A stretch of DNA of 64,000 bases from Candidatus Altimarinota bacterium (lineage in GTDB: Bacteria > Patescibacteriota > Gracilibacteria > BD1-5 > UBA6164): contig JAAXWG010000003.1 in NCBI GenBank assembly GCA_013350285.1, forward strand, positions 149,571-213,570, given 5' to 3'. Numbering within the stretch: the stretch's first letter is position 1; every line of letters starts with the position of its first letter. Made by a program: the position numbers and the translations under genes. Positions 45,526 through 58,282 of the stretch are shown here, in pieces. The notes under the pieces are model-generated. The model searched no databases. It was not told where the DNA came from and saw nothing but the letters and a program-made list of their open reading frames with translations.

Positions 45526-45706
45526 ATTATTAAGTAAATTTGAAAAACAAAGATTTCAAGAAGTATTAAAATGATTAAAAGCTTTGTATAAAACTGGTAC
45601 TCCTCTTGATTTATTTAGTCCTTTAGGAATATTTTATACTTTTCTTACAATGCAACAAAAAAGAAGAGAAAAAAATGAATTAATAAAACCTAAAACTGCT
45701 AAATAA
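45473..45706 (+). CDS. Small basic hypothetical protein (77 aa), overlaps previous gene
   Basis: Not recognised. Lys-rich N-terminal helix (MKQQQKDKAHQLLRKDFKLL), then LKALYKTGTPLDLFSPLGIF and a basic tail. Starts inside the upstream gene, shifted by one frame. The overlap could couple translation, as in some regulator or toxin-antitoxin pairs, but no such family is recognised. Followed by a terminator. Confidence 0.5.
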
Positions 45707-45712
45707 GGTACT

Positions 45713-45755
45713 TTAAAAAAACTCCAATATAAATTATATACATTGGAGTTTTTAT
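45713..45755 (+). terminator. Rho-independent terminator
   Basis: AAAACTCCAATATA pairs with TATACATTGGAGTTTT, then T residues. It ends the two small overlapping genes. Confidence 0.75.
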
Positions 45756-45783
45756 AATAAATTTATATGAGAAGCTTATTTTT

Positions 45784-47442
<1,659 letters not shown>

Positions 47443-47527
47443 AGTTTCGTAAATTAAATAATTAAAATATTAAAAAGGAAAAGTTAATATTATTTGAAAT
47501 ATAAGTATAAATTCATAAATTTTTAAA

Positions 47528-47872
47528 CTATAATGATCATGATGTAACAATTTTAAAGGAATTTTGATTTTCTTTTTCATCTTGCTCTGGTGTATTTTCT
47601 CTAAAAATACTAAAAGAAATTTTACTAAGTTCATAGTTTGATTTTGAACTTTCTCATTTAGTTCATAATTTTATTCCTGCAACATTAATTCATATTCCCC
47701 CATTTGTTCAAGTTCAGTCTCAAGCATATACTTGTACTTCAAAATCTATAGTTTGGTGTCAAGAAGAATTGCTTCAGTATTTAAAATTATATTCATTATA
47801 TTTTTTTGAAGCTTCTTTTAGTCACTCATCGATTTCTGTTAAGACTCCAGAAACAAAAGTTTTTAAATCCAT
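47528..47872 (-). CDS. Small protein between groES and groEL, perhaps trypsin-co-occurring-domain-like
   Basis: 114 residues. A helical start (MDLKTFVSGVLTEIDEGLKE) and then a beta-rich domain: DFEVQVYAGDGTGTNGGIGI, VAGIKLGTKGESSKSNYELS, KISFSIF. Its shape recalls trypsin-co-occurring domains, a weak resemblance only. In the same orientation and spacing as groES and groEL, so co-transcribed. The stop is TAG. Confidence 0.6.
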
Positions 47873-47896
47873 AATTTTAGTATTATTTTTAAATTT

Positions 47897-48175
47897 TTAT
47901 TCTGCTATTGCTAAAATATAATCAATTCCAACGATTTTAAATTGCTCATCTTTTACTTTTATCTCATCTCCTGAATATTGTCAGCAAATAACTTTGTCTC
48001 CAACTTTTATGCCTGACATATCAGAATCTTTTTTTCATGGACCTACAGCAATAACCTCATAAATAAAAGGTTTTTCTTTATTCATACTATCAGGAATATA
48101 TATTCCTGACTTTGTTGTTGTATTTTCTTCTTTTAAGAGTTTGAGAATTACTCTATCACTTAAGGGTTTAAGCAT
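47897..48175 (-). CDS. groES: Co-chaperonin GroES
   Basis: 92 residues. [20 protein letters not shown] starts as usual (LkPLxDRVlVk), followed by the mobile loop [11 protein letters not shown] with the conserved Gly-Ile-x-Ile, and the [18 protein letters not shown] end (usual ysGxevxxxxxeylil). Glycines at VGPGKK and ICGQY are TGA or GG-codon mixed. A degenerate CIRCE lies 26 nt upstream. Confidence 0.96.
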
Positions 48176-48200
48176 AAAAATAATAAATTAAAAAAATAAA

Positions 48201-48227
48201 TTAGCACCAGTATTATATGTGTGATAA
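48201..48227. promoter_or_regulatory. Degenerate CIRCE element (HrcA operator) before groES
   Basis: Layout TTAGCAC-N13-GTGATAA over exactly 27 bases, the length and half-site pattern of CIRCE (TTAGCACTC-N9-GAGTGCTAA). The left half matches seven of nine, the right half is weaker. Placed right before groES. HrcA itself is not in the window. Confidence 0.55.
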
Positions 48228-48320
48228 TTTTAAAGTCAAATTTTTTAAAATAAAAAACTTTAATTTTTGTCATTAAGGATATAATTATATTATTATAAAT
48301 AAAATTAATACTATTCAAAA

Positions 48321-48911
48321 ATGAAAAAAATAATTCAAGATAAAGAGGTATTAAAAAATTATGCTATTTTCTATTATCTCAAGTATTTTCCATCAATAAA
48401 AAAATTGGAAGAAAAATTATGAGAAAAATCATGATGAGACAAGAATTTTATTTCTCAAATTATTGAAAGTTTAAAAAGTATCATAGATGAAAAAACAAAT
48501 ATAGAAAATCGTATCAAATATATGCTTGATAGACATAAAAACTTGAGTTATATCAAACAAAATCTTATGCAAAAAAATTTTGATAAAGCTCTTGTAGAAG
48601 AGATTTTGAAAAGAGATTTTCTCAAAGATGGTGAAAGTCTTCTTGATACAGAATATATAAGAAGAAAAATAATATCTTACAAAGAAAAAGGAAAATCAAA
48701 AAATTATATCAAATCAAAGCTTATTGAAAGGGAAGAGGATAAAAAAGAAGTTCTTACAATATTGGATGAAATATTTTCATCGTGAGAAGAGGAGCTTATA
48801 GGGAATGAATATGAAAAATTAAAGTGAAAATTTGATAAACAAAAAATTGTAGAAAAACTTTTGAGAAAATGATTTTTGTATGAAGATGTGAAAAAAATAG
48901 TGGGAAAATAA
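48321..48911 (+). CDS. recX: RecX-family regulatory protein
   Basis: 196 residues of three-helix repeats. YAIFYYLKYFPSIKKLEEKL, NIENRIKYMLDRHKNLSYIK QNL (first repeat), IRRKIISYKEKGKSKNYIKS (second), and FDKQKIVEKLLRKGFLYEDV (last) follow the RecX plan. RecX blocks RecA filament growth; recA is not in the window. A stand-alone gene divergent from groES and convergent with the 3D gene. Confidence 0.75.
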
Positions 48912-48915
48912 TCTA

Positions 48916-50358
48916 TTACTTCATAGCAAGTTCTTTTCCTTTTAGCTCTTTTTCTGTAAAGTAATTTGCTAAATCTTTTGTAAGATTTTCTTTTGTTTTT
49001 GGTCAAAAAATTCAAGCAGAATCATCTTTTTCATTTTTTATAATTCACTTTTTTATTTGGTATGATATGAGACTTTTCTTTGTAATATCACCAAAAGTAG
49101 CGGTATCATCATAATTAAAATATCAAAGTATTTTGAGTATTTTTTGAAATTCTCTTACTTCTTGTGAAGTTTCTCAGAATTTAATATTTCCAAGACTTGA
49201 AACTATATTTTTTGCATCGTTAGATTTTGAAAGAAGAAGTTTTTCTTTTTTTTCTGCGAGTTCTTTATTTTTCTTTTTTTCTAAATTAATCTTATCATAA
49301 TCACTTTTTGCCATCTGTCTTGTTTTTGGTCAAAAATATCCCACTCAAACTTCATTTTTATCTTTTACTATTTTTTTATCTATTTGATAAGAGATAAGAG
49401 TATCTTTTATATCACTATATTTTCCTGTTGTTTCTCAAGAATATTTTCCTATTTCTTTAAAAAAACTTTGTAAGAGAATTATTTTTTCTTTGTCTGAATC
49501 TGGTGATATTGTCATCTCAAAAATATTTAAAGTATTTTTTTCTTCTTTTTTATTTACAATTTCTTGTTTTTTTTCATCTTTATCTTTATATTGTTTTGCA
49601 AATAGATTTCTTGTTTTTATTCACCAATATCCTGCTCAAGCATCGGTATCATTTTTTATAAGATTATTATTTTTTTGAAAATTTAGTATTATATTTATTA
49701 CTTCATTATTATATATTCCATCTAGTTTTCAGTTATAAAGTCAATACAATTGAAGAGTTTTTTGAAGTTCTTTTATATCATCTTTTGAAGAATCTTTTCC
49801 TATAGATTTTTCGTAGAGAGAAAGAGGAGTTTCTTTTTTTACTTGAGATAATGAAGCCACTTTTTTATTTTCAGTTATTTTTGTTTCGTTGAGAGAAATA
49901 TTTGTTTTTGTAGAAGAATCTACTATATATCCTTTCACTTTTCTTTTTCCCCATTTGAGAGCTTTTAAAAGTCATTCTTGTCCATACCCCATCCATACAT
50001 CTATTCTATCATACTCATAGCCCCTTTTTCATGCTTCTACTATTGCTCATCCTCTATCTTCCACTACTCAAATTCCTATTCATTCAAGATATATTTTTGT
50101 TCCAAATGAATATTTTTTAGGAGCAGCAAGCATTCATGGAAAAACTCATTTTCCAGAAGCTCATTTTATTCATTGACCATTAAGGTATATTTCTTTTTCA
50201 TAATCTCATTTAAGATAAAAATCTTGATTTGGAAGGGGAGAGTAATAAGCAGTAACAATAAAGTATGTTTCTTGATTTTCTGCTTTTACTTCCAAAGAAT
50301 TTCAAAGACTAAAAAAAATATTTATTCCAATAAATAAAGCTAAAAGATTTTTTTTCAT
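48916..50358 (-). CDS. Secreted 3D-domain protein with peptidoglycan-binding repeats
   Basis: 480 residues. A signal peptide (KKNLLALFIGINIFFSLG), then TAYYSPLPNQDFYL, then GVFPGMLAAPKKYSFGTKIY, GIGVVEDRGGAIVEAG and YDRIDVWMGYG: a complete 3D (lytic transglycosylase-like, RpfB/YabE/MltA) barrel with its Asp triad. After about 200, three PG_binding_1-like units follow, each with a pattern like IKELQKTLQLYGLYNGKLDG and AGYWGIKTRN. Likely a wall hydrolase. Its paralogue at 50427 shares the layout. Confidence 0.85.
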
Positions 50359-50409
50359 TTTTTGTTTTTATTTTATATATTTGCATCATATCATTATTTT
50401 TTATTTTCG

Positions 50410-50441
50410 TCAAAAAAAGCATCATTTTATATGATGCTTTG
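50410..50441 (-). terminator. Terminator of the second 3D gene
   Basis: AAAGCATCAT / ATGATGCTTT hairpin with a 5-nt loop, followed by T residues in the minus direction, overlapping the stop codon. Confidence 0.7.
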
Positions 50442-51449
50442 AAGATAATCCAATTTCATTTTTAGTTTTTCATCTTTGGTTTTTTCTTTTAAACTAGAAA
50501 GTCTTGTAACTAAATCTTGGAGGATTTTTTGTTCTTGTTCTTTACTATATTTTTTTGCTTTTACTTTTTTTATCACTCCTTCTTTTAGCTTATCTATTTT
50601 TTCTTTTTCTGCCTGAGTTAAGTATAAAGTTTTTGTTAAATATATTTTATTTCCCAAAGCTACTCCATATTCTTCTTTGAGTTTTTGAATTGTTTTTGGT
50701 CAAAAATGTCCAGCTCACCGATCATCTTTATCTTTTATAAGTCATTTTTGATATTGATAAGCAATAATAGTATCTTTTATATCATTATATTTTCCTGTTA
50801 TTTTTCATTTATATTTTCCTATTTCTTGGAAAAAAAGTTGTACTTTTTTTATTTCTTCTTCAGAAGAATCTGGAGAAAGACTTAAATAAAGATAACTATC
50901 TTCTATGGAGCTTTTTAGACGAATACTTACTTTTTCACTATTTGATACAACATATCATTTTACTGTTCTTCTACCCCAATTTTTTGCTCTTAATCTTCAC
51001 TCATCACCATATCCCATCCAAATATCTATTCTATCATATTCATTATTTCTTTCTCCTGCTTCTACTATTGCTCATCCTCTATCCTCTACAACTCCAACTC
51101 CATATCATTCTAAATATATTTTTGTTCAAAATTCATAACTTTTAGGAGCAGCGAGCATTCAAGTAAAAACTCCTTTTCCAGAAGCTCAGTGAATTCATTT
51201 TCCATTGAGTTTAATATCTCACTCATAGCTTCCTGTAACATATTCTTTTTGATCTAATAAAGGTGAATAATATCAAGTAACTATAAAATAGTTTTCCTCT
51301 TCATCTTTTTGTATACTCTTAACAATGCTATCTCCTGAAAATGAAGAACTTATAGTAGCATAAACCGTAGTAGAAAAAAAGATTGAGATTAGTAAAAAGA
51401 TGAAAATCTTTTTGAATATTGCTCACCACAATATTCTATCAGAGTACAT
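50427..51449 (-). CDS. Secreted 3D-domain protein, shorter paralogue
   Basis: 340 residues. N-terminal signal/anchor IFKKIFIFLLISIFFSTTVYA, then TGYYSPLLDQKEYV, GVFTGMLAAPKSYEFGTKIY, GVGVVEDRGGAIVEAG and NEYDRIDIWMGYG, i.e. the same 3D domain as the gene at 48916. One or two peptidoglycan-binding units follow (FFQEIGKYKGKITGKYNDIK, RAGHFGPKTIQKLKEEYG), and a C-terminal Lys-rich coiled coil of about 90 residues. The start at ATG 51449 is uncertain; the signal peptide begins some 12 residues later. Confidence 0.8.
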
Positions 51450-51526
51450 ATATATTATTTTTGAAATAAAAATGCCCTATTATTTTATAGAAAAAAATTA
51501 TTTTGCAAGTTTTTTATTTTTTTCTA

Positions 51527-52831
51527 TTAATATCATGATATACTATCTGTATCACAATTGGCTGGATCTTCAAAACATTTATCAAGTGCCGTTGATCTTT
51601 CTGCTCTTTTTTTTGCAAGTTCTATAACTGTTCAAAAGGTTTCTTTACTTATCTTTGAAATAGTACTTCCAAATACTGGTACATATCAAGTTGCATATTC
51701 AAGTCATTTATCAAGTAAAACTGCTCCTTTTAAGACTTTTGCTTTTCATGCATCTATCTTTCATTCTGCAAGCATTTTATTTACTTGATCCACTCTATTA
51801 TAAACTCCCATTACCTCATCATACACTCATTTAAGTTTGTCATATTTTCATTTTGCATCTTCATACATTTTACTTCATTTTTCATATTTTTCCATTATCC
51901 ATTTATAATTACTTAGTGCAGATTTAAGGTTAGATCAACCATTTTTTTCTATCCATTCTTGAGCATTGTCTCACATATTTTCTATAATTTCATCTTGTTT
52001 ATCATTTACTATTCACTCAAGTTGCTCTTTTACGGTATCTACAAGTTCATTTGCTTCTTCATCTAATCTTTTTAATGTTTGTTGTTTTTCAGTAATTTGT
52101 TCTAGTTTTTCAAGTTGTTTTAATACATTTCATTCACCAGATTTATATACTGTAAATTCTTTTGAAATAGCTGATTTTACATCATCATCTTCTATATCAG
52201 ACATTATAGCTTCTCTTTTTTCTTTAAAATATGTTTGTTTTTGTGATTCTGGCATCATTTCATATGTAATTTGCTGTTGTTTTTTTACTTCTTCTAATTG
52301 TTTTTTTAAATCACGATTACTTGGATCTGATTTTAATTGTTCTATTAAACTCTCTATTTTTTCATCTTTTCATTTTATTTTCTCTATTGTTGCGAGTTTT
52401 GTCTTACATTCTTCATAAGCACTTTGGTATCAAGTAGGGAATTTAGAAAGTTTTTTACATCCATTGAGATCATCATTTTTTACAGTTTCATTAAGTATTT
52501 TTTGTCAAACTCATTTGATACATTCATCTTGAGTATAAGACATTAATCATCATTTTATTTTTTTACATATAGTATAATCTCATTTATTTTGAGCTATAGT
52601 AAGATAACATTTATCTCTTGGGGGATTAGAACCTGTATCTTTGAATTTGCTTCATTTTATTCTTTCACAAGCTGATGGTGATCCACTTTGCACTGCAGTC
52701 CATTGATAACAATGGTCACTATCAGGAGCAAGACTACACATCATATTTCAAATTCATGTAAGAAAACTACAAGCAGAAAGAAAAAAAGAAAAAAATAGAA
52801 ATATACTTATTTTTAAAAAGATATTTTTCAT
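51527..52831 (-). CDS. Large lipoprotein with coiled-coil region
   Basis: 434 residues, family unknown. Signal and lipobox: FLFFSFFLSAC (Cys about 21). Several Cys in the first 130 residues (HCYQW, DKCYLTIA, ICKKIKG, DECIKGVG) suggest disulfides. A long helical coiled coil follows (IESLIEQLKSDPSNRDLKKQ, LEEVKKQQQITYEMM). The last third is Gly/Lys-rich, ending CFEDPANCDTDSISGY. Probably anchored on the outer face of the membrane. Next to the membrane gene at 52853, 21 nt away. Confidence 0.7.
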
Positions 52832-52852
52832 AGAATAGAATTTATAAAATAA

Positions 52853-53302
52853 TTATTTTTTCTTAAAAAACGAAAAGATAAATGTAAATATAATAGAGGC
52901 AGAAGAAGCAATAATAAGAGGAAGAGCATAGTTATCAATAAGGGCTATTGCTATATCTGTATATCTTGGTTCAAAGTACTTAAGTTGTATTCCAAAAGCA
53001 AGAAGAAATCAATATACAAGAAGATAAATAATAATGCTGACAACAAGAAGATTAAGACGAAAAATAATTTTTATTAAAAAAAGAAGTAATGTGCCAACTA
53101 ATGCTACTATTCCAAAAACAAGAGGAAAATATATTCAATATTTTTCAAAAATATCATGCATTTGAAAGTTTTGTATATTTAATTCTTTATTTCAAAAAAT
53201 AAAAAAAGAAGCATAAAAAAAAGCAAGAAATATAAAAATAAGCAGAAAATAAGCGAGTTTGGACTGAAGAAATCTTTTTGTTTTTTCTTGTTTATTATCC
53301 AT
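52853..53302 (-). CDS. Small membrane protein, 149 aa
   Basis: Family not recognised. About four TM helices: AYFLLIFIFLAFFYASFFIF, YFPLVFGIVALVGTLLLFLI, LLVVSIIIYLLVYGFLLAF and LPLIIASSASIIFTFIF. It starts with a short charged head (MDNKQEKTKRFLQSK) and ends FKKK. Only a few TGA-Gly. Co-oriented with and upstream of the lipoprotein gene. Confidence 0.6.
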
Positions 53303-53443
53303 AGAAAATATGATTAATAAATAAAATACTAGTATTTTATATTTTTGTTTTTATTAATCAACAAAAAATTAAAACATTATTTTTGTTTTGTTTTTTTTCA
53401 TAGAAAGATTTTTTATTTTCTTTTTTGTATTATCATTTTTCCC

Positions 53444-54295
53444 ACCTATAAATTTTATTATTTCATCTATATTTCATTCAGAAAGACCAATAGTAGAGTT
53501 GTTATTTCTCAGGTAAAAACAATAACGAATAATTTCTTTTTGTAGTAAAATAGGTTTTTCAAAAAATTCATCTATGTAAAAAGAATCTTCATCAGCAATA
53601 AATTTTTTTACTTCTTCATCAATAAAATCTTTTATTTCTTCAAAGTAGCAAAGAGTATTTTTGATATTTTTTTTGTATGATTTATTTATTTTAGAAAAAA
53701 GTGGAATAATATCATGTCTTAAATAATTTCTTGTATAAGCAATATCAAAATTTGAACTATCTATATTATAGGGAAGATTTTTTTCTTCAAGCCAAGAAAT
53801 AATTTCTGTTTTTGTGATTTCAAGAAGTGGTCTCAAGACAGAGCCATTATTTTCTTTCATATTGATAAGTCCTGTAAGTTTTGTTCCTCGTATCAAATTA
53901 AAGAAAAAAGTCTCTATTTTATCATCAAGATGATGAGCGGTAAGAATATATTTTGCTCCATAAATTTCTCTTGTTTTTTTAAAAAATTCATATCTTTTTT
54001 CTCTTGCTATCTCTTCTATCCCTATACTTGGACTTTCTTTTTGTATTTTTTTTATATTTTCCTCTTGTATCTCTACAATAAAATCATATTTTTTTCCCAT
54101 ATCCTTTATAAATTTTACTTCTTTTTCTGACTCTTTTCTTAATTTATGATCAAAATAACAAACAACTAAATTTTTTTTGTAATTTGTCTCAAGTATCTTA
54201 TAAAGAAGGTACATACTATCTGGTCATGTTGAACAAGCAAGAATAATCTTATCTCTTGAGGAAAAATATTTTTTGAGAAAATTTTCAATATTCAT
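53444..54295 (-). CDS. tilS: tRNA(Ile)-lysidine synthase
   Basis: Makes lysidine at C34 of tRNA-Ile(CAU), so it reads AUA. 283 residues, the short form without full C-terminal domains. N-type ATP pyrophosphatase P-loop ILACSTGPDSMYLLYK (usual SGGxDS; the first Gly is Thr here), YFDHKLRKESEKE, HHLDDKIETFFFNLIRGT, and LRPLLEITKTEI. The second half RNYLRHDIIPLF is the tRNA-binding signature. End TAG at 53444 after one TGA-Gly. Confidence 0.93.
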
Positions 54296-54388
54296 TATAT
54301 TTTTTTTACAAATATGATATTTTCACTATCTTAATTGCGACAATAAAATTGTATACTAAAAAATTTATTTATCAAATAATTTATTTTT

Positions 54389-55057
54389 ATGAAAAACTAT
54401 AAACTTCTTATACCACTTATTTCTTTTTATATTACTATACTTTTGACCTCAAATATAGTTTCTACAAAAATAACTCATTTTTGGTGATTTACTTTTGATG
54501 CAGGAACTATTCTTTTTCCACTTAGTTATATTTTTGGTGATATTTTGACAGAAGTATATGGATACAAAGAAACTAAAAAAGTTATTTGGATATGATTTTT
54601 TTCACTTTTTCTTATGAGTGTTATAATTATACTCGTTTGAGTTCTTCCTCCTGCAAATGACTGGAATTTTCAACAAGATTATCAAAATATTTTATGATTT
54701 ACACCGAGGATTATAGGAGCAAGTCTTGTAGCTTACCTTATCTGAGAATTTTGTAATTCTTATATATTAGCAAAAATAAAGCTAAAAATGAAAGGAAAGC
54801 TCCTTTTTATAAGAACAATTTGATCTACTCTTGTTGCTGAAGTTTTTGATACATTTATTTTTGTATTTCTTGCTTTTTATGGAGTATTTGATAATCATAT
54901 TTTATGGTTAATAATTTTTTCAAATTACATTTTCAAAATTGGGGTAGAAATACTTTTTACACCGTTTACTTACACTCTAGTAAATAAATTTAAAAAAAGT
55001 GAAAAAATGGATTTTTATGATACAAAAACAGATTTTAATCCATTTACTTTGTGATAA
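54389..55057 (+). CDS. VUT/YhhQ-family membrane transporter (queuosine precursor type)
   Basis: 222 residues, six TM helices. LISFYITILLTSNIVSTKI, the conserved ILFPLSYIFGDILTEVYGYK, IGEFCNSYILAKIKLKMKGK and FIRTIGSTLVAEVFDTFIFV match the YhhQ/DUF165 family, some of which import preQ0/preQ1. The acidic FGDILTEVYGYK and the Asp in EVFDTF are key family residues. Stop is TAA right after a TGA-Gly. Substrate inferred from family only. Confidence 0.88.
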
Positions 55058-55123
55058 AGTTATTTTTAATAAATATTTTTGACATAATTTATAAATAAAT
55101 TATTATAATAGTATTTTTTACTT

Positions 55124-55160
55124 CCTTTATCCTTTATCCTTTATTATTTATTCTTTATCC
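55124..55160 (+). repeat. Short tandem CCTTTAT repeat
   Basis: Three adjacent copies of CCTTTAT (55124-55144) and a partial fourth (55153-55160) lie between the transporter and the gene at 55175. A TTGACA (55079-55084) with TATTAT at 55101 sits upstream as a possible promoter. Confidence 0.6.
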
Positions 55161-55174
55161 TAATAATAATTATT

Positions 55175-56269
55175 ATGTCAGTAAATATTGCTTTATTAAA
55201 TTCAGAAGATTTAAATAATTTTTACGATTGAGAAATTCCTCAAGAACTTGGTTTTATTGAAGATATATTAAAAAGTTGGTTTGATAATTGTTTAGAGCCT
55301 GAAGATATTATAAAAAAAATAAAAAGTGAAGCAAGAAAAAGGGATATAAAAATACCAAAAGAAAAAATAGTTACTCTATACAATTTAGAAAATGAGATTG
55401 AAGATTCTTGGCCTCATAGAAGATTAAAAAGCTTAATTAGTGAAGATAGTGAAGATGAAGATTTATTAGATAATGATGAAATTTTAAAAAGAATAAAGTA
55501 TTTATTGTTTTTAAAATATATTGATATATTTTATTCTTTATCCACAAAAAGCAAAGTAGAACTTACTCCTTTTTTTATGAAAGCAATAATTGCAAATATT
55601 TTAAATTGAAAATTAAATTCTCCAAATAAAGATGTTTATACTTTCATTACAGATAAAAATTTAATTTCTATATTTCAATCTATGCATTGAGACCTAAGTA
55701 TACATAAATATCCTATTTATCAAGAAAATAAAATTATAAATTCTAATCAATTAGATTTATTTTATCCTTCCAAATATGAAAATGGTAAAATTATTAATAT
55801 TGATTTAGATTCTGTTAATATTGAAGGAAAAATTTGAATATATCAACGGACTTCAAATTTTTTTAAAACCCTTTTGTTATATTGTTATAAATATAATTTC
55901 TTTCCTAAAGAATTAAATACCTTATTAAATATAGAATGAGAAATCCCTTTTGCATCTGATTCATTTGATACAAAAACTAACTGAGAAAATTTTTTTTATG
56001 ATTTAGTAGATAATAATGAGATAGGAAAATTAGAAAATATAGATTTTAGTATATCTCATAGCCCAAATACTGATTTAAATGCAAACATAACTCAAGAATG
56101 AATTTATGTTAAGCAAGAAGATGATAAAATAGTATTAAAAATAAAAAAAGAAGAAATATGATATTTACTACAAGCTCTTATGTATCTTCCTTGAAGATCA
56201 TATAATGAGAATATTTTAATTCTTAAAGAATTTTTTAAAAGAAAAAAAATAAGAGACCTACACTCCTAA
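55175..56269 (+). CDS. Hypothetical acidic protein, 364 aa
   Basis: Not recognised. Soluble, Asp/Glu/Asn-rich. Starts MSVNIALLNSEDLNNFYDGE, a helical middle (KIPKEKIVTLYNLENEIEDS), and a beta-leaning C-terminal part with QEGIYVKQEDDKIVLKIKKE. The 3' end overlaps the convergent gene at 56258 by 12 nt. Seven or more TGA-Gly. No transport or enzyme motif seen. Confidence 0.6.
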
Positions 56270-56719
56270 TTCTCTTACTACTTCATCATATTCTTTTATT
56301 TGTTTTGGTATACCTATTATTCTATTATCTTTGCTTATTATAACAATTCCCAATAAATTTTTTGTAATATTTTTTATATCTTCTCGAAATATTTTTTCAT
56401 TTTTTAAATTTCCTTTATAAAACCCATTATTTCCTAAAATATTTTGAGTTATTTCATTGTAAGATATTTTAAAATTGAGACTTCTTTTTACCCATATTTT
56501 ATAAGCAAAATTCCAAATTCCAATAGTAAACATTATGAAAATCAAAACAACCGAAATACAAAATGATAATATTAATAACTCAAAAGCTATACTCTTTGTC
56601 ATAAAAAGCATTATATGAGAAAATAATACTCCTATAAAACCTATTACTAAAATAAATATATATCTTGGAAATAGCATTTTTTTGATAACTTCTTTATCTA
56701 CAATTACTTCTATCATCAT
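56258..56719 (-). CDS. Two-TM membrane protein, 153 aa
   Basis: Family not recognised. Two TM helices in the first half (YIFILVIGFIGVLFSHIMLF and FELLILSFCISVVLIFIMFT). The C-terminal 65 residues look like a small PH-like domain (FKISYNEITQNILGNNGFYK, ITKNLLGIVIISKDNRIIGI). The layout, two TM plus PH-like, recalls YcxB/bPH-type proteins. Uses no TGA codon. Stop TAG. Confidence 0.65.
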   Translation of the reverse strand: MMIEVIVDKEVIKKMLFPRYIFILVIGFIGVLFSHIMLFMTKSIAFELLILSFCISVVLIFIMFTIGIWNFAYKIWVKRSLNFKISYNEITQNILGNNGFYKGNLKNEKIFREDIKNITKNLLGIVIISKDNRIIGIPKQIKEYDEVVRELGV

Positions 56720-56858
56720 GATAAAATTATAAAATAACTATTAAAGTATAGCATATAAAAAGTGAGAGAGCAAAAAAGTAAAAATTCTCTTGAATATTTT
56801 TGTATTTTCCATACACTCAAAAATTAGAAGAAATATTATTTATAAATAAAAATTCTCT

Positions 56859-57602
56859 ATGACAAAATTGATTATCGCTCTTGATAATCTCTCTATTGCA
56901 GAAGCAAAAGAAAAAATAGCAGAGATAGAGCAACACCACAAAGATAATATGACAAATATTATATTTAAAGTAAATGATCTCACAGCCTTGGTTTGATTTG
57001 AATGACTTTTTTCAATTTTTCAAAACTCCAAGGCTTTTTTAATGCTTGATACAAAATATCATGATATAGAAAATACGATGAAAAATTATCTCAAGCAACT
57101 TGCTTCTTCAAAAATTGCATCAAAAGTAGCTATTTTGACAGTACATGCAAGTGTTTGAAAAAAAGCCCTCCAAGAACTTAAAAATTTGAAAGATAAGCTT
57201 GCTTTAAAAGACCTCAAAATATTTGCTATTACTGCTCTTACTTCTCTTGATGATGAAGATACAATAGAGTTATATTGAAAAGATGCGAAAGAAACTGTTC
57301 TTTCTCTCGCAAATATTGCTTATAAATGATGAGTTGATGGAGTGGTTTGTTCTGCTCAAGAATCACAAATGATAAAACAAGTTTTTTGACAAAACTTCCT
57401 TACCCTCACTCCTTGAATACGATTTGAAAATGATGAAAAATGAGACCAAAAAAGGGTAGCAACTATAGAAGATGCTATACAAAACGGAAGTGATTATATT
57501 GTAATGGGAAGACCAATACTTAATTCATTAGATATGATTTGAACTATAACTAAGGTATTAAATATTATCCATAAATACTATGAATTATGAGCAATGAAAT
57601 AA
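56859..57602 (+). CDS. pyrF: Orotidine 5'-phosphate decarboxylase
   Basis: Final step to UMP. 247 residues. IIALDNLSIAEAKEKI (first Asp), FKVNDLTALVGFEGL, the catalytic block MLDTKYHDIENTMKNYLK (DxKxxD type, Lys and Asp visible), VHASVGKKALQELK, and TLTPGIRFENDEKGDQKRVAT with YIVMGRPILNS. Overlaps pyrE by 16 nt. Confidence 0.94.
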
Positions 57603-58252
57603 ACCTTAAAGACAAAAATATAAAAATCTTTTCTCAAGAAAAAGAATTTATAGAGCTTTTAGAATCTTTTAATGTTATTGAAAAGTGACATTTTGAATAC
57701 AAATGACTCGCTCCAGATGGAAGACATAAAAGATGAGAGTATTTTATCAATTTTAGACTCTTAAATACAGCTCAAGAAATTGCATTAACTCCTTATTATC
57801 ATAAAGCTATTGAAGAATTTTTTGCAAATAAAATAAAAGATATGGTAATTGTTTGAATTGCTTATGGTTCATTATCACTTCCAAAAGTTATACAAACTTT
57901 ATGATATGAAAAATATGCTATGGAATATGTTTATGCTGAAAAAAGAAATTGATTACTTGGTATATTTGATGACCAAGCTAAAAAATGTAAATGAAAACAT
58001 TTACTTTTTATTGAAGATGTATGTAATAATGCAACTTCTCTCAAACAATTAAATAATGCAGTAAATGATATTAAAGAATCTCTTGATATTAAGTGATATT
58101 CTATTATTTACTGAGTTCATAGATGACATACATTTTTGGAGGATCCAAAATGAGAAATATATGCTATGAGCTTACTTTATGCTCCAGCATATAATCCAGA
58201 TAATATACCAGAACACTTAAAAAATATTCCTCTTAAAGAATACAAAAAATAA
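57587..58252 (+). CDS. pyrE: Orotate phosphoribosyltransferase
   Basis: 221 residues. EYFINFRLLNTAQEIALTPY, MVIVGIAYGSLSLPKVI, the YVYAEKRNG block (usual frKexK...G), and the PRPP-binding LLFIEDVCNNATSLKQLNNA (usual vlvvEDVxTTGxS). The two Thr/Gly in TTG are replaced by Asn-Asn-Ala, a notable change. The gene starts within pyrF, out of frame. Dimer enzyme in the cytoplasm; joins orotate to PRPP. Confidence 0.9.
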
Positions 58253-58282
58253 AAATTCTTTTACTTTTTTACTCTTTTTTTT

